NCBI GenBank assembly: GCA_047936785.1
Contig: CP176394.1
Strand: one strand, 5' to 3'
Source: Acidaminobacterium chupaoyuni
GTDB lineage: Bacteria; Bacillota; Clostridia; Oscillospirales; Butyricicoccaceae
Length of the DNA stretch: 64,000 nt
The first letter of the stretch is position 1. Every line of letters begins with the position of its first letter. Shown here piece after piece: positions 17,674-26,923 of this stretch. A model generated the notes under the pieces. It was not told the origin of the DNA, did not search any database, and worked only from the letters and a program-made list of their open reading frames with translations. The translations under genes and the position numbers were made by a program.

Positions 17674-19683
17674 TTAGCTGACATCCGTCAAATCAAGATA
17701 TTCGCTGCCGTGTTCCGCAATATAATCTTTGCGCCCCTGCAGGTTATCGCCCAGCAGCAGATCGAATTTTTCGGCGGTCGCCTTGATATCTTCCGGCAGC
17801 ACGCGGATCAACCGGCGTGTTTCGGGGTTCATGGTGGTTTGCCACATCATTTCGGGTTCGTTTTCGCCCAAACCTTTCGAGCGCTGGATGCTGCATTTGC
17901 CGGCGAGTTTTTTCACGATCTCATCGCGCTCTTTATCCGAATAGGCAAAGTGGGTCTTGGCCCCTTTGCTGCCCTTGGCGGTGATCTCATAAAGCGGGGT
18001 CTCGGCGATATAAACATACCCCTTTTCGATGAGCGCCGGGGTCAGGCGATAAAGCATGGTCAAAATCAGCGTGCGGATCTGAAAGCCATCCACATCGCCA
18101 TCGGTGCAGATGACCACTTTGTTCCAGCGCAGCATGGAAAGATCAAAAGAAGAAAGCTCTTTGTTTTTGCTGCTTTTCACTTCCACCCCGCATCCCAGAA
18201 CCTTGATGAGGTCGGTGATGATATCCGATTTGAAAATTTTGTCATAATCCGCTTTCAGGCAGTTGAGGATCTTGCCGCGCACGGGCATGATCGCCTGAAA
18301 ATCAGGGTCTCTGCCCTGTTTGCAGGAACCCAGAGCGGAATCGCCTTCCACGATATACACTTCGCGGCGGTCGAGATCTTTTGTTCTGCAATCAACGAAT
18401 TTCTGCACGCGGTTGGTCACATCGATGGTGCCCGCCAGCTTTTTTTTCATGTTCAGGCGTGTTTTTTCCGCCTGCTCACGGCTGCGCTTGTTCACCAATA
18501 TCTGCTCGGCGATCTTATCGGCTTCCTGCCGGTTCTCGATGAAATAGATCTCCAGCGTCGAGCGCAAAAACTCGGTCATCATTTCCTGAATAAATTTATT
18601 GGTGATGGATTTTTTGGTCTGGTTCTCATAAGAAGTATAAGTGGAAAAACCGTTGGTCACCAAAATCAGGCTGTCGGCGATATCGTTGAAAGAAACCTTG
18701 CTTTCGTTTTTCTGATACTTGCCGTTTTGCTTCAAATAAGCATCCAGCGCGGAAACAAAGGCCGAGCGCACGGCTTTATCGGGCGAACCGCCGTGTTCCA
18801 GCCACGAAGAGTTGTGGTAATATTCCAGGCAGGCGCCCACATTTGAAAAACAGAACGCCGCTTCCACCTTCACCTTATATTCGGGCTTATCGGCGCGGTC
18901 GCGGCCGCGTTTTTCGGTTTTGCCGTATTGCACGCTCGTCAGCGCGTTTTCGCCCGCCAGTTCATTGACATAATCGACAATGCCGTTCTGATAGCAAAAT
19001 TCCGATTCTTCGAATTTGCCTTTTTCGGTTTCGGCGCGGAAAAGGAACTGAAGCCCCGCGTTGACAACGGCCTGCTTTTTCAAAACGCTTTTGAAAAAGT
19101 CATTGGGGATATCTGTGTCGGTAAACACATCGATATCCAGCTTGAACCGGTGGATGGTTCCCGTTTTTTTGCCGGAATAAGGCAGCTTGATCAGATGATT
19201 CTCGCCCGGGGTCACATTTTCGCCTTTTTCAAAATGCAGCTGATATTCCCAGCCGTCGCGGCGCGAGATCACATCCATGAATTCGGAAGAATATTGCGTG
19301 GCGCAGGCGCCCAGGCCGTTGAGCCCCAGCGAATATTCATAGTTCTCGCCTTCATTGTTCTGATATTTTCCGCCGGCATATAACTCGCAATAGATCAGTT
19401 CCCAGTTATAGCGGTTTTCACGCTCGTTGAAATCCACGGGCACACCGCGGCCGAAATCCTGAATCTCGATGACGCCATCCAAAAAATGGGTGACGGTGAT
19501 CTGGGAACCATGGCCCTCGCGGGCCTCATCGATGGAATTGGAAAGGATCTCGAAGAAGGCATGTTCACAGCCTTCGATGCCATCGGAACCAAAAATCACC
19601 CCGGGGCGTTTTCGCACACGGTCGGCGCCCTTTAATGCGGTGATGCTTTGGTTGCCGTATTCTTGTTTCGATTTTTTCGTCAT
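17674..19683 (-). CDS. parE: Type II topoisomerase subunit B, ParE/GyrB-like
   Basis: About 669 residues from the ATG at 19683, where GGAGGCAAC is a clear ribosome site; an upstream in-frame start at 19752 has none. It has a GHKL ATPase domain (EILSNSIDEAREG; LGLNGLGACATQY), a transducer domain, a Toprim domain (VYIVEGDSALGSC; CTDGDVDGFQIRTL) and a ParE-type tail (QRSKGLGENEPEMMW). The Toprim metal triad reads DGDVDG instead of the usual DADVDG and lacks the following His, and EGDSALGS replaces EGDSAGG. The metal-binding acids are kept, so it should be active. It is paired with parC. Confidence 0.88.
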   Translation of the reverse strand: MTKKSKQEYGNQSITALKGADRVRKRPGVIFGSDGIEGCEHAFFEILSNSIDEAREGHGSQITVTHFLDGVIEIQDFGRGVPVDFNERENRYNWELIYCELYAGGKYQNNEGENYEYSLGLNGLGACATQYSSEFMDVISRRDGWEYQLHFEKGENVTPGENHLIKLPYSGKKTGTIHRFKLDIDVFTDTDIPNDFFKSVLKKQAVVNAGLQFLFRAETEKGKFEESEFCYQNGIVDYVNELAGENALTSVQYGKTEKRGRDRADKPEYKVKVEAAFCFSNVGACLEYYHNSSWLEHGGSPDKAVRSAFVSALDAYLKQNGKYQKNESKVSFNDIADSLILVTNGFSTYTSYENQTKKSITNKFIQEMMTEFLRSTLEIYFIENRQEADKIAEQILVNKRSREQAEKTRLNMKKKLAGTIDVTNRVQKFVDCRTKDLDRREVYIVEGDSALGSCKQGRDPDFQAIMPVRGKILNCLKADYDKIFKSDIITDLIKVLGCGVEVKSSKNKELSSFDLSMLRWNKVVICTDGDVDGFQIRTLILTMLYRLTPALIEKGYVYIAETPLYEITAKGSKGAKTHFAYSDKERDEIVKKLAGKCSIQRSKGLGENEPEMMWQTTMNPETRRLIRVLPEDIKATAEKFDLLLGDNLQGRKDYIAEHGSEYLDLTDVS

Positions 19684-19841
19684 GTTGCCTCCAAAATATG
19701 TTGAACCCCGCGGCGGCATGGCCGGCGGGGCAGCAATTCGGTTTTGCCGCAAAATTGCGTCTTGCGGCGCGGAATTTCGGGCAGCGAATCAAATTTTTAC
19801 CGTTTCATGGTCTAACTGTGAAAAACTTGCATACATTATAT

Positions 19842-19870
19842 ATATTAAACAAGAAATGTGTCGATGTCAA
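19842..19870 (-). promoter_or_regulatory. Promoter of the parE-parC operon
   Basis: On the minus strand, TTGACA (19870-19865), a 17-bp spacer and TAATAT (19847-19842). The -35 is perfect and the -10 weaker. The leader is about 150 nt, with nothing recognised in it. Confidence 0.55.
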
Positions 19871-19964
19871 ATCATTCTGAAAACAGTATTGGTTTTGGCA
19901 AAGCGGAATAAACAGGCAGAAGAATGGGAAAAATAACCACATCATACGATCGGGAGGAACTTCC

Positions 19965-20219
19965 ATGAAACTGTTTTTTTCTGCCGCACAGCAAAAAAGC
20001 CCGGAATACGGCCCCGAAGAACGGGCGCTGCTGCAAGATCTGCAGGAAACCAAGCGCCAGCTGGATGTGGCGCGGCAAAATTTTGAGATCGTCAGCGATC
20101 CCGACCTTGTTTCCTCTTCAGTTTACCAAATCAATTCTCTTCAGTCGCGTTATTCCTATCTGCTTCAGCGGGCCAAGGCCCTTGAAGTGATGTGCCTGCC
20201 CGCAGTGCCGTTAAGATGA
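19965..20219 (+). CDS. DUF2508 (YaaL-like) small protein
   Basis: 84 residues, mostly alpha-helical and charged. The block ERALLQDLQETKRQLDVARQ, then NFEIVSDPDLV and the later YQINSLQSRYSYLL, matches the DUF2508/YaaL family found in spore-forming Bacillota. The function is unknown; in Bacillus, yaaL lies beside recR and bofA, which are not seen here. CGGGAGGAACTTCC precedes the ATG at 19965. It stands alone, between the divergent topoisomerase operon and the convergent ABC transporter genes. The ~200 bp after it contain GC-rich sequence in which I see no gene. Confidence 0.8.
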   Translation: MKLFFSAAQQKSPEYGPEERALLQDLQETKRQLDVARQNFEIVSDPDLVSSSVYQINSLQSRYSYLLQRAKALEVMCLPAVPLR

Positions 20220-20423
20220 ACAGCGGCTCTTTTTTAAAAGGCGGCTGCAAAGCAAAAAGCTTCCCCCGGAGTGACGGGCCCTTTTCAAAAGCGGCGGTTT
20301 TTCCGCTGTCTTGTGTCAAGGCGCCTGCCCTTTGCCCGGCGAGAAGCTTTTTTCATGCCCGATCAGATCAAAGCGGGCAAAAGCGGCGGTTTTTCCCGGC
20401 GGCCGCTTCCCGCCCGAAGGGTT

Positions 20424-21998
20424 TTAATTTCTCAGTTTAAAAGTGCGCGGGGCCATTTTATAGGCCAGCAGAAATGCGGCGATGCAATAGACCAAACAAA
20501 ACGCGGTGATGGCGCTGCCGAACCAGAGGGTGGGCAGCTGAACCTGGATGGCTCCCCAGCAGATAAAATAAGTGATCCAGTTGATGATGCTGTAAAGGGC
20601 GCTTTTGCTTTCCAGATTTACATTATAGGGCTGTAAAAGATAATAAAGCACCATGCTGTGCACAGAGAAAAACACCGACATCACAAGGATTGAAACGAAC
20701 AGCACCAGATAATTCACCGGCTGGGTGGTTCCGCCCGTGATATACAGCAGCAGCGGAAGCCCCAGCGCGATCACCACGGCGGGCATCAGGTTGATGGCGA
20801 CCACATATTTCAGCCGCTGGGTGAAAAGCGCCAGAATGGCCCTGGGCTGGCGATAAAAACGGTATGTCAGCATACTGTGATCGCAGTTCATAAACATTGC
20901 CTGAGCGATGGTGGTGCCGCGGTTGATAAGATACATCACAAACAGAAAATAGGGCAGATAGGTCATCAGGATCTGATTGATCTCATCGCGGGCCGAGGGC
21001 ATGAATTCCACCAGCCCCACAGCGCCCGCCAAAAGCAAGGCCACGATGATGGTGATGCGCTTTATCGAGCGTGTCAGCAGTTTGGCATGGCGCTTCATGA
21101 AAAGCTCGTTGAAATAAGCATATCCGCTTTTGCCGCTGACTTTTCCCACATCCACCGTGATCTTTTTTTGCAGCGCCAGCTGCTGGGCCGCGCCCACGGT
21201 ATTGATGCCTGTGCTGGGGGCAAACGCTTCGGCCTTGAGAAGCTGCTGATAGATCGACCGGTAAGCATCGAACTTCAAAATATAGCGCATGGCCCCCGCG
21301 GCGGGGATCAGCAGCACAGCGCAGGCGATCCAAAGGCTTTTCTCGGGCAGCGCATACCCGAAATAAGGCACCGCCGCCAGCGCCAGAAGCGCGGCCACAG
21401 CCACCCACACCAGCGGCGCAAGTTTATTTTCATTATGGGTCTTATTTTCTTTTTTGCAGGTATACAGGCTGACGGCCGTGAAACAAAGCTTCACGCAGAT
21501 CACATAAACCGGCAGCGCCAGCGCCGTGACCGTATGCAGGCCGATCAAGCGGCCGAACAGCAGTGAAAACGGGGTCAGCCCCACAAGCATCTTGATCAGA
21601 AAATAAAGATAATTCGTCAGGGTATATTCCCGCGCATCCATGCGCATCAAAAACATGGCGTAGAATTTATCTTTGGTGGGGTCGAAGATCTGGGTGTTCA
21701 AAAACCCGCCGATCACCGTGAGAAAAAGCAGCGCGTGAATATAACCCGCCGCGGGTTCTGCCCGCATATTGGAAACCTGCGACCAGATGAACCCCAGATA
21801 AAGCGCTTTGCCCAGAAAAACGGAGATCAGTTCCCAAATGCCGCTGAGGATATTGGCAAAGATCTTCAGCCCCCGGCTTGCATAAAGCGAAGAAGGCAGA
21901 AGCTTTTTCAACAGCGGAATGCCTTTCAGCGACCAGATGATGCTGTTTGTTTTATAGGTGTTGCGCAGCCGGAACGAGATCGCAAAGCTATCAAACAT
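20424..21998 (-). CDS. ABC transporter permease-like membrane protein
   Basis: About 524 residues with roughly ten or more hydrophobic helices and no recognisable soluble domain. It is a partner permease of the ATP-binding protein directly upstream: the two genes overlap by eight bases (the permease ATG at 21998 lies inside the end of the ATPase gene), which implies coupled translation. A GTG at 22004 is also possible, but GAGG is better placed for the ATG. The transported substrate is unknown; many such two-gene ABC-2-like systems export peptides, drugs or lipids. Confidence 0.75.
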   Translation of the reverse strand: MFDSFAISFRLRNTYKTNSIIWSLKGIPLLKKLLPSSLYASRGLKIFANILSGIWELISVFLGKALYLGFIWSQVSNMRAEPAAGYIHALLFLTVIGGFLNTQIFDPTKDKFYAMFLMRMDAREYTLTNYLYFLIKMLVGLTPFSLLFGRLIGLHTVTALALPVYVICVKLCFTAVSLYTCKKENKTHNENKLAPLVWVAVAALLALAAVPYFGYALPEKSLWIACAVLLIPAAGAMRYILKFDAYRSIYQQLLKAEAFAPSTGINTVGAAQQLALQKKITVDVGKVSGKSGYAYFNELFMKRHAKLLTRSIKRITIIVALLLAGAVGLVEFMPSARDEINQILMTYLPYFLFVMYLINRGTTIAQAMFMNCDHSMLTYRFYRQPRAILALFTQRLKYVVAINLMPAVVIALGLPLLLYITGGTTQPVNYLVLFVSILVMSVFFSVHSMVLYYLLQPYNVNLESKSALYSIINWITYFICWGAIQVQLPTLWFGSAITAFCLVYCIAAFLLAYKMAPRTFKLRN

Positions 21999-22698
21999 TT
22001 TCACTACCTCTCAGCACGGCGATGATCTTATCTTTAAATTCGGTGTTGTTCAGGTCTTCCCGATCCATTTCGCGCAAAATACCTTCGTTGAGAATCACGA
22101 TCTCATCGCACAGATCCAGGGCAAGCTCCATGATATGGGTGGAAAAAATGATGATATGTTTTTCTTTCATGCTGCGCAGAAGCTGCTTCATCTCATCCGC
22201 CACCACCACATCGAATGAGGTCAGCGGCTCATCCAGCAAAAGGATGCCGGGGTTTGCGATGAAATTCACCAGCATCTGCATCTTGTTTTTCATGCCGTGG
22301 GAATAATCTTTGATGAGGCGATCCCGGTCCTCCGGCGCAATGCTCATCATTTCGAAATATTCTTCGATGGTCTTTTCTTCTTTTATTTTCTTTTTGTTGA
22401 TATCCATAAAGAATTTCAGGAACTCGCGCCCTGTCAGAAATTCGGGCACCACGGGGGCAGACAGCACATAGCCGATATCCTCGGCCTGCACAGGGCGGCA
22501 AACGCCGTTTTCTTCCACCTCGAAGCTGCCGCTATCCACCGGCAGATCTTCGTTGATGCAATTGAAAAGCGTTGTTTTGCCCGCGCCGTTTCGGCCCAGC
22601 AAACCATAGATCTTGCCGCTTTCAAACGCAAAAGACGCGCCGCAGAGAACTTCTTTCGACCCGAAATTCTTTTTCAATTCTTTTAAGATCAGTTTCAT
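21991..22698 (-). CDS. ABC transporter ATP-binding protein
   Basis: About 235 residues from the ATG at 22698, preceded by AAGGGAGAAAGAC. It has Walker A (GLLGRNGAGKTTLFN, about residues 32-46), Walker B with catalytic Glu (GILLLDEPLTSFD) and the H-loop (IIIFSTHIMELAL). The C signature is weak: KDYSHGMKNKMQML replaces LSGGQ, as in some ABC-2-type exporters. It drives the membrane protein encoded immediately downstream. An upstream in-frame start at 22950 runs back into the intergenic terminator and is not used. Confidence 0.9.
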   Translation of the reverse strand: MKLILKELKKNFGSKEVLCGASFAFESGKIYGLLGRNGAGKTTLFNCINEDLPVDSGSFEVEENGVCRPVQAEDIGYVLSAPVVPEFLTGREFLKFFMDINKKKIKEEKTIEEYFEMMSIAPEDRDRLIKDYSHGMKNKMQMLVNFIANPGILLLDEPLTSFDVVVADEMKQLLRSMKEKHIIIFSTHIMELALDLCDEIVILNEGILREMDREDLNNTEFKDKIIAVLRGSENV

Positions 22699-22865
22699 GT
22701 CTTTCTCCCTTTTGTTTCTTTTCATCTCTTGAAAATGCGCAATTTGCGGCATTTTCCCGGTTTTCGCCGCAATGCCGCTTTCACGCTGTTTTTCATCGTA
22801 ACATCTCCCCGCCGCTTTTCCCCCGATATAGTGCTTTTCCATACTGTTCCAATTGGCAAAACAGC

Positions 22866-22894
22866 AAAAAGGCGGCGGGCTTAAGCCCGCCGCC
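22866..22894 (-). terminator. Terminator after ttcA
   Basis: A perfect 24-bp palindrome (GGCGGCGGGCTT and its complement, 22871-22894), followed on the minus strand by TTTTT. It separates ttcA from the ABC genes. Confidence 0.88.
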
Positions 22895-22931
22895 CCGATG
22901 ATTTTCACACTTTTTATCAGAAAAACCGCTT

Positions 22932-23648
22932 TTATTCTTCGATCTCCCACCCCTGCAGCGGATAGCGCTTGATGGCGCCGAAAATGCGCTTGCGCAGATG
23001 GGGGTTCTGTTTTTCAAGCTCTGCCAGCAGCTGCTTGATCTCTTCGCGCTTGGTGTGTTTATCCGCAGGGCAGGTGTTATGCACCACGGGCAGCTGCTGC
23101 CGCCGCGCAAAATTGATGATTTCACGCTCGGAAAGATACAGCATCGGGCGGATGCAGCGGATATCCATGCGGCTCAAATAAGTCACCGGCGAAAAACAAT
23201 TGATGCGGCCTTCATAAAAAAGCGAAAGCAGATAGGTTTCCACCACATCGTCAAAATGGTGGCCCAGCGCAACGGTTTTGCATCCCAGCCCCACCGCCGC
23301 TTCATTCAGCGCCCCGCGCCGCATTTTCGCGCAAAGCGAACAGGGATTGGGTTCTTTGCGAATATCAAAAATGACCTGCTTCATTTGTGTTTTTTTCAGA
23401 TGGAACGGCACTTCGATCTGGCGGCAGAAATCAACCAGCGGGTCAAAATCCATCCCCTCAAACCCCATATCCAGCGTGATGGCATGCAGCTCGAACCCGC
23501 CGGGCCAAAACCGCCGCAGTTCCGAAAGCAGCAGCAGCAGGCTCAGCGAATCTTTTCCGCCCGAAACACCAACGGCCACTTTATCCCCGGGGGCAATCAT
23601 ATGATAATCTTCCATGCAGCGCCGCGTCAGCGAAAGCATTTCTTTCAT
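22932..23648 (-). CDS. ttcA: TtcA/TilS-family tRNA-thiolation ATPase (tRNA 2-thiocytidine biosynthesis protein)
   Basis: 238 residues. The PP-loop VGVSGGKDSLSLLLL sits at about residues 27-41. The paired cysteines CSLCAKMRRG (about 117) and the ALGHHFDDVVET block are typical of TtcA, which binds a 4Fe-4S cluster and converts C32 of some tRNAs to 2-thiocytidine. It is a little shorter than the E. coli enzyme (~310) but similar to clostridial forms. The ribosome site is weak (GGTGA). It is monocistronic with its own terminator and is a second tRNA sulfur enzyme in this window beside ThiI. Confidence 0.88.
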   Translation of the reverse strand: MKEMLSLTRRCMEDYHMIAPGDKVAVGVSGGKDSLSLLLLLSELRRFWPGGFELHAITLDMGFEGMDFDPLVDFCRQIEVPFHLKKTQMKQVIFDIRKEPNPCSLCAKMRRGALNEAAVGLGCKTVALGHHFDDVVETYLLSLFYEGRINCFSPVTYLSRMDIRCIRPMLYLSEREIINFARRQQLPVVHNTCPADKHTKREEIKQLLAELEKQNPHLRKRIFGAIKRYPLQGWEIEE

Positions 23649-23921
23649 GGTTGTTCACCGCTTTCCGGTTGAAACCTTTTCAACCTTAAGTTTATCGGGA
23701 AAACGCCGCACAAAATCTGCGGCCCCCGCGCCCCGATCGGCGCGCCAAAAGGCCGAAAAACACCCTTTGCTTTCTTTCCCACCGCTCATTTTAGCGAAAT
23801 CCCATGCAAAGCGCAACGAAAAAATTTTGAAATGCAAAATCAGAAAATCGAAGTAAAGCAGAGGTAACCGGCGAAAATAAGAGGTTTAACAGTTGCAAAT
23901 TAAAATTCAGAAAAATAACCG

Positions 23922-23950
23922 TTGACAGGCCATTTGCCCTGTGATATAAC
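23922..23950 (+). promoter_or_regulatory. Promoter of rplM-rpsI
   Basis: TTGACA (23922-23927), a 17-bp spacer and TATAAC (23945-23950). The leader is about 47 nt, too short for a structured L13 leader. The rest of the 356-bp gap upstream of rplM shows nothing I recognise. Confidence 0.8.
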
Positions 23951-24004
23951 TATAAAGGTCAAAAACACAAATTTTAATTCACACAATAAAACGGAGGATT
24001 CAAG

Positions 24005-24436
24005 ATGTCCACATTCATGGCAAATGCTCAGACCATTGAGCGTAAATGGTACATCATCGATGCTGCCGGCAAGCCCATGGGCAGAACAGCTGCAAAAGCT
24101 GCTGCTATTTTGCGCGGCAAGCATAAGGTTGATTACACCCCCCATGCCGACTGCGGCGATTTCGTGATCATCATCAACGCGAAAGACGCTGTTCTCACCG
24201 GCAAGAAGCTTACTCAGAAATACTATCGCACCCATTCCGGTTATGTAAGCGGCCTGAAAGAAACCCAGTATAAAACCCTGATGGCAACCAAGCCCGAACT
24301 GGCAATGCGCGTTGCCGTGAAGGGCATGCTGCCTAAGAACTCCATCGGTTCTTGGTCTCTTGACCGCCTGAAGGTGTTCGCAGGTTCCGAGCACAACCAT
24401 CAGGCCCAGAAGCCCGTGGCTCTGGACGCCGAATAA
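24005..24436 (+). CDS. rplM: Ribosomal protein L13
   Basis: 143 residues, normal length. WYIIDAAGKPMGRTAA at the N-terminus and GMLPKNSIGSW near residue 105 are L13 signatures. It is part of the large ribosomal subunit. It is the first gene of the conserved rplM-rpsI pair, 17 bp before rpsI, with a good ribosome site (ACGGAGGATTCAAG). Confidence 0.98.
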   Translation: MSTFMANAQTIERKWYIIDAAGKPMGRTAAKAAAILRGKHKVDYTPHADCGDFVIIINAKDAVLTGKKLTQKYYRTHSGYVSGLKETQYKTLMATKPELAMRVAVKGMLPKNSIGSWSLDRLKVFAGSEHNHQAQKPVALDAE

Positions 24437-24453
24437 TCAGGAGGTAGCGAACT

Positions 24454-24858
24454 ATGTATACACCGAAAAAAGCCTATTTTTATGGCACTGGCAGAAGAAA
24501 AAGTTCTGTCGCCCGTGTCCGCCTGATTCCCGGCGGCAACGGCAAAATCACCATCAACAACCGTGATATCGATAAATATTTTGGTCTGGATACCCTGAAG
24601 GTCATCGTTCGCCAGCCCCTGGAACTGCTGGGCCTTGCCGGTCAGTTCGATCTGGAAGTGACTGTTCTGGGCGGTGGCTTCACCGGCCAGGCCGGCGCCA
24701 TCCGTTTCGGCCTTTCCCGCGCTCTGCTGCAGGCCAACGAAGAATACAGACCTGTTTTGAAAAAAGCAGGCTTCCTGACTCGTGACCCCAGAATGAAGGA
24801 AAGAAAGAAATACGGCCTCAAAGCCGCTCGTCGCGCACCCCAGTTCTCCAAGAGATAG
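24454..24858 (+). CDS. rpsI: Ribosomal protein S9
   Basis: 134 residues, normal length. YGTGRRKSSVARVRLIPG at the start and the conserved basic tail KKYGLKAARRAPQFSKR, which reaches the ribosomal P site, are present. The gene is intact. Its last ~97 bases have a degenerate copy at 41307-41404 and a weaker possible trace near 47151, which suggests that this 3' end has been an insertion site for mobile DNA. It ends at a strong terminator, after which the accessory region begins. Confidence 0.98.
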   Translation: MYTPKKAYFYGTGRRKSSVARVRLIPGGNGKITINNRDIDKYFGLDTLKVIVRQPLELLGLAGQFDLEVTVLGGGFTGQAGAIRFGLSRALLQANEEYRPVLKKAGFLTRDPRMKERKKYGLKAARRAPQFSKR

Positions 24859-24870
24859 TTCGATTTTCAA

Positions 24871-24905
24871 AAAGCCTCGGAACCAGTGGTTCCGAGGCTT
24901 TTTTC
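24871..24905 (+). terminator. Terminator after rpsI
   Basis: AAAGCCTCGGAACC pairs with GGTTCCGAGGCTTT around AGT, followed by TTTT. It lies 12 bp after the stop. Confidence 0.93.
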
Positions 24906-25092
24906 TTTTTCAAATCAGCCTCAGCCGGCATATCGTTTCATGGGAAAGCAAATTGCCCTGATCGATCCCCATGCTGTTTTGGCAGCGGCGCTTTCGCTTT
25001 TCAGTTTATCCCGCTCAAGTGGCCTGAAAACATCGATCCATAAGTTCTGCTGCGGTTTATCGGATAACGCCGCTGCGCTTGGATGTTTTTTC

Positions 25093-26523
25093 TCATTTTA
25101 CCATATTCGCGGCCAGCCGCATCAGGATGGCGGCTGTCTGAGCGCGGGTCGCCTGCCCTTGGGGCATCAGCAAGTTGCCGTCTCCGTTTATCAGGCCCTT
25201 TCCATTTGCCCAGGCCAGTGCATCCTTTGCATAAGCGCCGATCGCGGAAGCATCGGCATAAAAACTGAGATCTGCGCCGGCAGCGATATCGTCATTCTTA
25301 TACCCGGCATAGCGATACAGGATCACCGCAAGCTGTTCCCGCGTGATGCTGTCATCCGGCCCGAAGCGGCCGTCGCTGTAACCGACGACAATCCCGTTTG
25401 CCGCAGCCCAGTTTATTGCTTCGGCATACCATTTGCCGCTTTCAACATCTGAAAAACCGGAAACCGGCGCAGCCGGCCGATTCTCCATGCGATGCAGAAT
25501 GGTAACGAGCATCCCGCGCGTCAAACCGGCATCCGGGGCGAATGTGCCGCCTGCCGTGCCCGCCATCAGCCCGTTTGTATGGGCATATTCCACCGCTTCG
25601 CGATACCACGCATCCTCCGGCACATCGGTAAAGGGAAACAGCCGCCCCCCGCGCAGGCGGGCCAGCGCGGCATCCAGATCCAATATGCCCCAACCGGATT
25701 CCATATCATAGCCCGACGGGCCGATATCCCGTGCGGTGGTCTGCATCAGTTCCCGCAGCTGGGCGGCGGTGAGCGACGGATCTTCGGAAAGCAGACGAGC
25801 TGCCGCGCCGGAAGCATAGGCCGTGGCATAAGAGGTGCCGCTGCCGCGGATGCAGGTGCCTTTGATGCTCGCAACGCGAAGATTATCACCCGGAGCCAGC
25901 AGGTCCACGGTGTCGTTCCGCTGAGAAAAACCGGCGGCGGCCGTGCCGTCCCGATTCGCCGCGCCGATGCAGAGAACTGTGTCATAAGCGCCGGGGTAAT
26001 AGATCTCTTCCGGGGCGCTCTCGCCGCTGTTCCCCGCCGCAGAAACCACCAGCGCTCCCCGTTCTTCGGCATAATCCACAGCCTTGCGCAAAGAGACGGG
26101 ATCGGCCAAGGTGCCGAATGAAAGATTGATAATCCGGCAGCCATAGATATCAATGGCGTCATAGATAGCCTGGGCCACCATATCGGTCTCGCCTTTAACA
26201 GCATTGCCGTTTTCATCTTGCGAACACCAGACCAGCGGGATCAGCACAGCCTGTGGGCACACACCGGGAAGGCCCGCCGCCGCGCTGCCCGTGATGATGC
26301 CGGAAATCGCCGTGCCATGGCCCAGCTTGTCTTCGGTGGTATCCTGCGGGCGGATATAGTTGCGCCCTTCGGCCAAATGTTCCGGCGCGATGGCGGCGGT
26401 GGAAATGCCGGTATCGATGACCGCTACGCGAACAGGCTCGGCGCCTTCCGCCGCAAAAACGGCGGGGCAAAGCGTGGGCAACAGGCAAAGCGCCAGCAAC
26501 AGGGCAAAAATGCGTTTTTTCAA
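25093..26523 (-). CDS. Secreted subtilisin-like serine protease with three SLH domains
   Basis: 476 residues. A signal peptide (MKKRIFALLLALCLL...AVFAAE) is followed by an S8 peptidase domain whose triad is visible: D in VAVIDTGIST, H in LGHGTAISGI and S in GSGTSYATAYASGAAA, plus the oxyanion Asn in SAAGNSGES. The last ~180 residues are three SLH units (FTDVPEDAWYREAVEYAHTN, FSDVESGKWYAEAINWAAAN, and a weaker FYADASAIGAYAKDAL) that hold proteins to secondary wall polymers. No long propeptide is seen. The start is TTG at 26523, seven bases after GAGGTGA. It lies right after rpsI and is divergent from the ECF sigma operon; it may process surface proteins of the same island. Confidence 0.9.
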   Translation of the reverse strand: MKKRIFALLLALCLLPTLCPAVFAAEGAEPVRVAVIDTGISTAAIAPEHLAEGRNYIRPQDTTEDKLGHGTAISGIITGSAAAGLPGVCPQAVLIPLVWCSQDENGNAVKGETDMVAQAIYDAIDIYGCRIINLSFGTLADPVSLRKAVDYAEERGALVVSAAGNSGESAPEEIYYPGAYDTVLCIGAANRDGTAAAGFSQRNDTVDLLAPGDNLRVASIKGTCIRGSGTSYATAYASGAAARLLSEDPSLTAAQLRELMQTTARDIGPSGYDMESGWGILDLDAALARLRGGRLFPFTDVPEDAWYREAVEYAHTNGLMAGTAGGTFAPDAGLTRGMLVTILHRMENRPAAPVSGFSDVESGKWYAEAINWAAANGIVVGYSDGRFGPDDSITREQLAVILYRYAGYKNDDIAAGADLSFYADASAIGAYAKDALAWANGKGLINGDGNLLMPQGQATRAQTAAILMRLAANMVK

Positions 26524-26861
26524 AACACGGTCACCTCGGTCATTTATTTTGCTTTATCATAGCACACGAAAAATATTTTGAAAAGAGATGCCCGGGCAAT
26601 TGCTTCTCCGGCAGTTCAACCGCCTCAGAGCAAGCCGCGGCCACAAGGCGGGCGCTTATGACCAAAGATCGAAAAATACCGCAAAACCCCATTTTATTTC
26701 CTTTCTAAAACGAGATCTCATGGAACATCCCGCAGGACGAAATTGAGGGTGTTTGCTTTCTCCGAATCGGCGGGAAACGCTGTAACCGGCTGCTCGCAAT
26801 ACCGGCTGCTCTGTTCTCTGCCGCGATGATATTTCTGCTTCTGCCTTTTTTCGGCATTTTC

Positions 26862-26890
26862 TTGATTATATTACCTTTTGCAGATATAAT
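26862..26890 (+). promoter_or_regulatory. Promoter of the ECF sigma operon
   Basis: TTGATT (26862-26867), a 17-bp spacer and TATAAT (26885-26890), 34 bp before the start codon. This is a housekeeping-type promoter; I saw no clear second, ECF-type promoter. The rest of the 400-bp divergent gap (26524-26923) holds only a possible minus-strand -10 box (TATGAT at 26561-26556) for the protease. Confidence 0.7.
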
Positions 26891-26923
26891 ATTGTAAAAA
26901 TAAAGGAAGCGGAGGCGGCGGGT

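Noticed and set aside
15616..18846. Long open frame (over 1,000 codons) on the strand opposite parC/parE
   Set aside because: Rich in His/Phe/Gly with no domain; it is the antisense of the two clear topoisomerase genes and reflects codon bias.
20220..20423. Small stable RNA (SRP RNA-like) in the GC-rich gap after the DUF2508 gene
   Set aside because: No conserved tetraloop or SRP core bases found; only unrelated GC-rich short repeats.
23951..24004. L13 leader RNA before rplM
   Set aside because: The leader is only about 50 nt and shows no stable fold resembling the known element.
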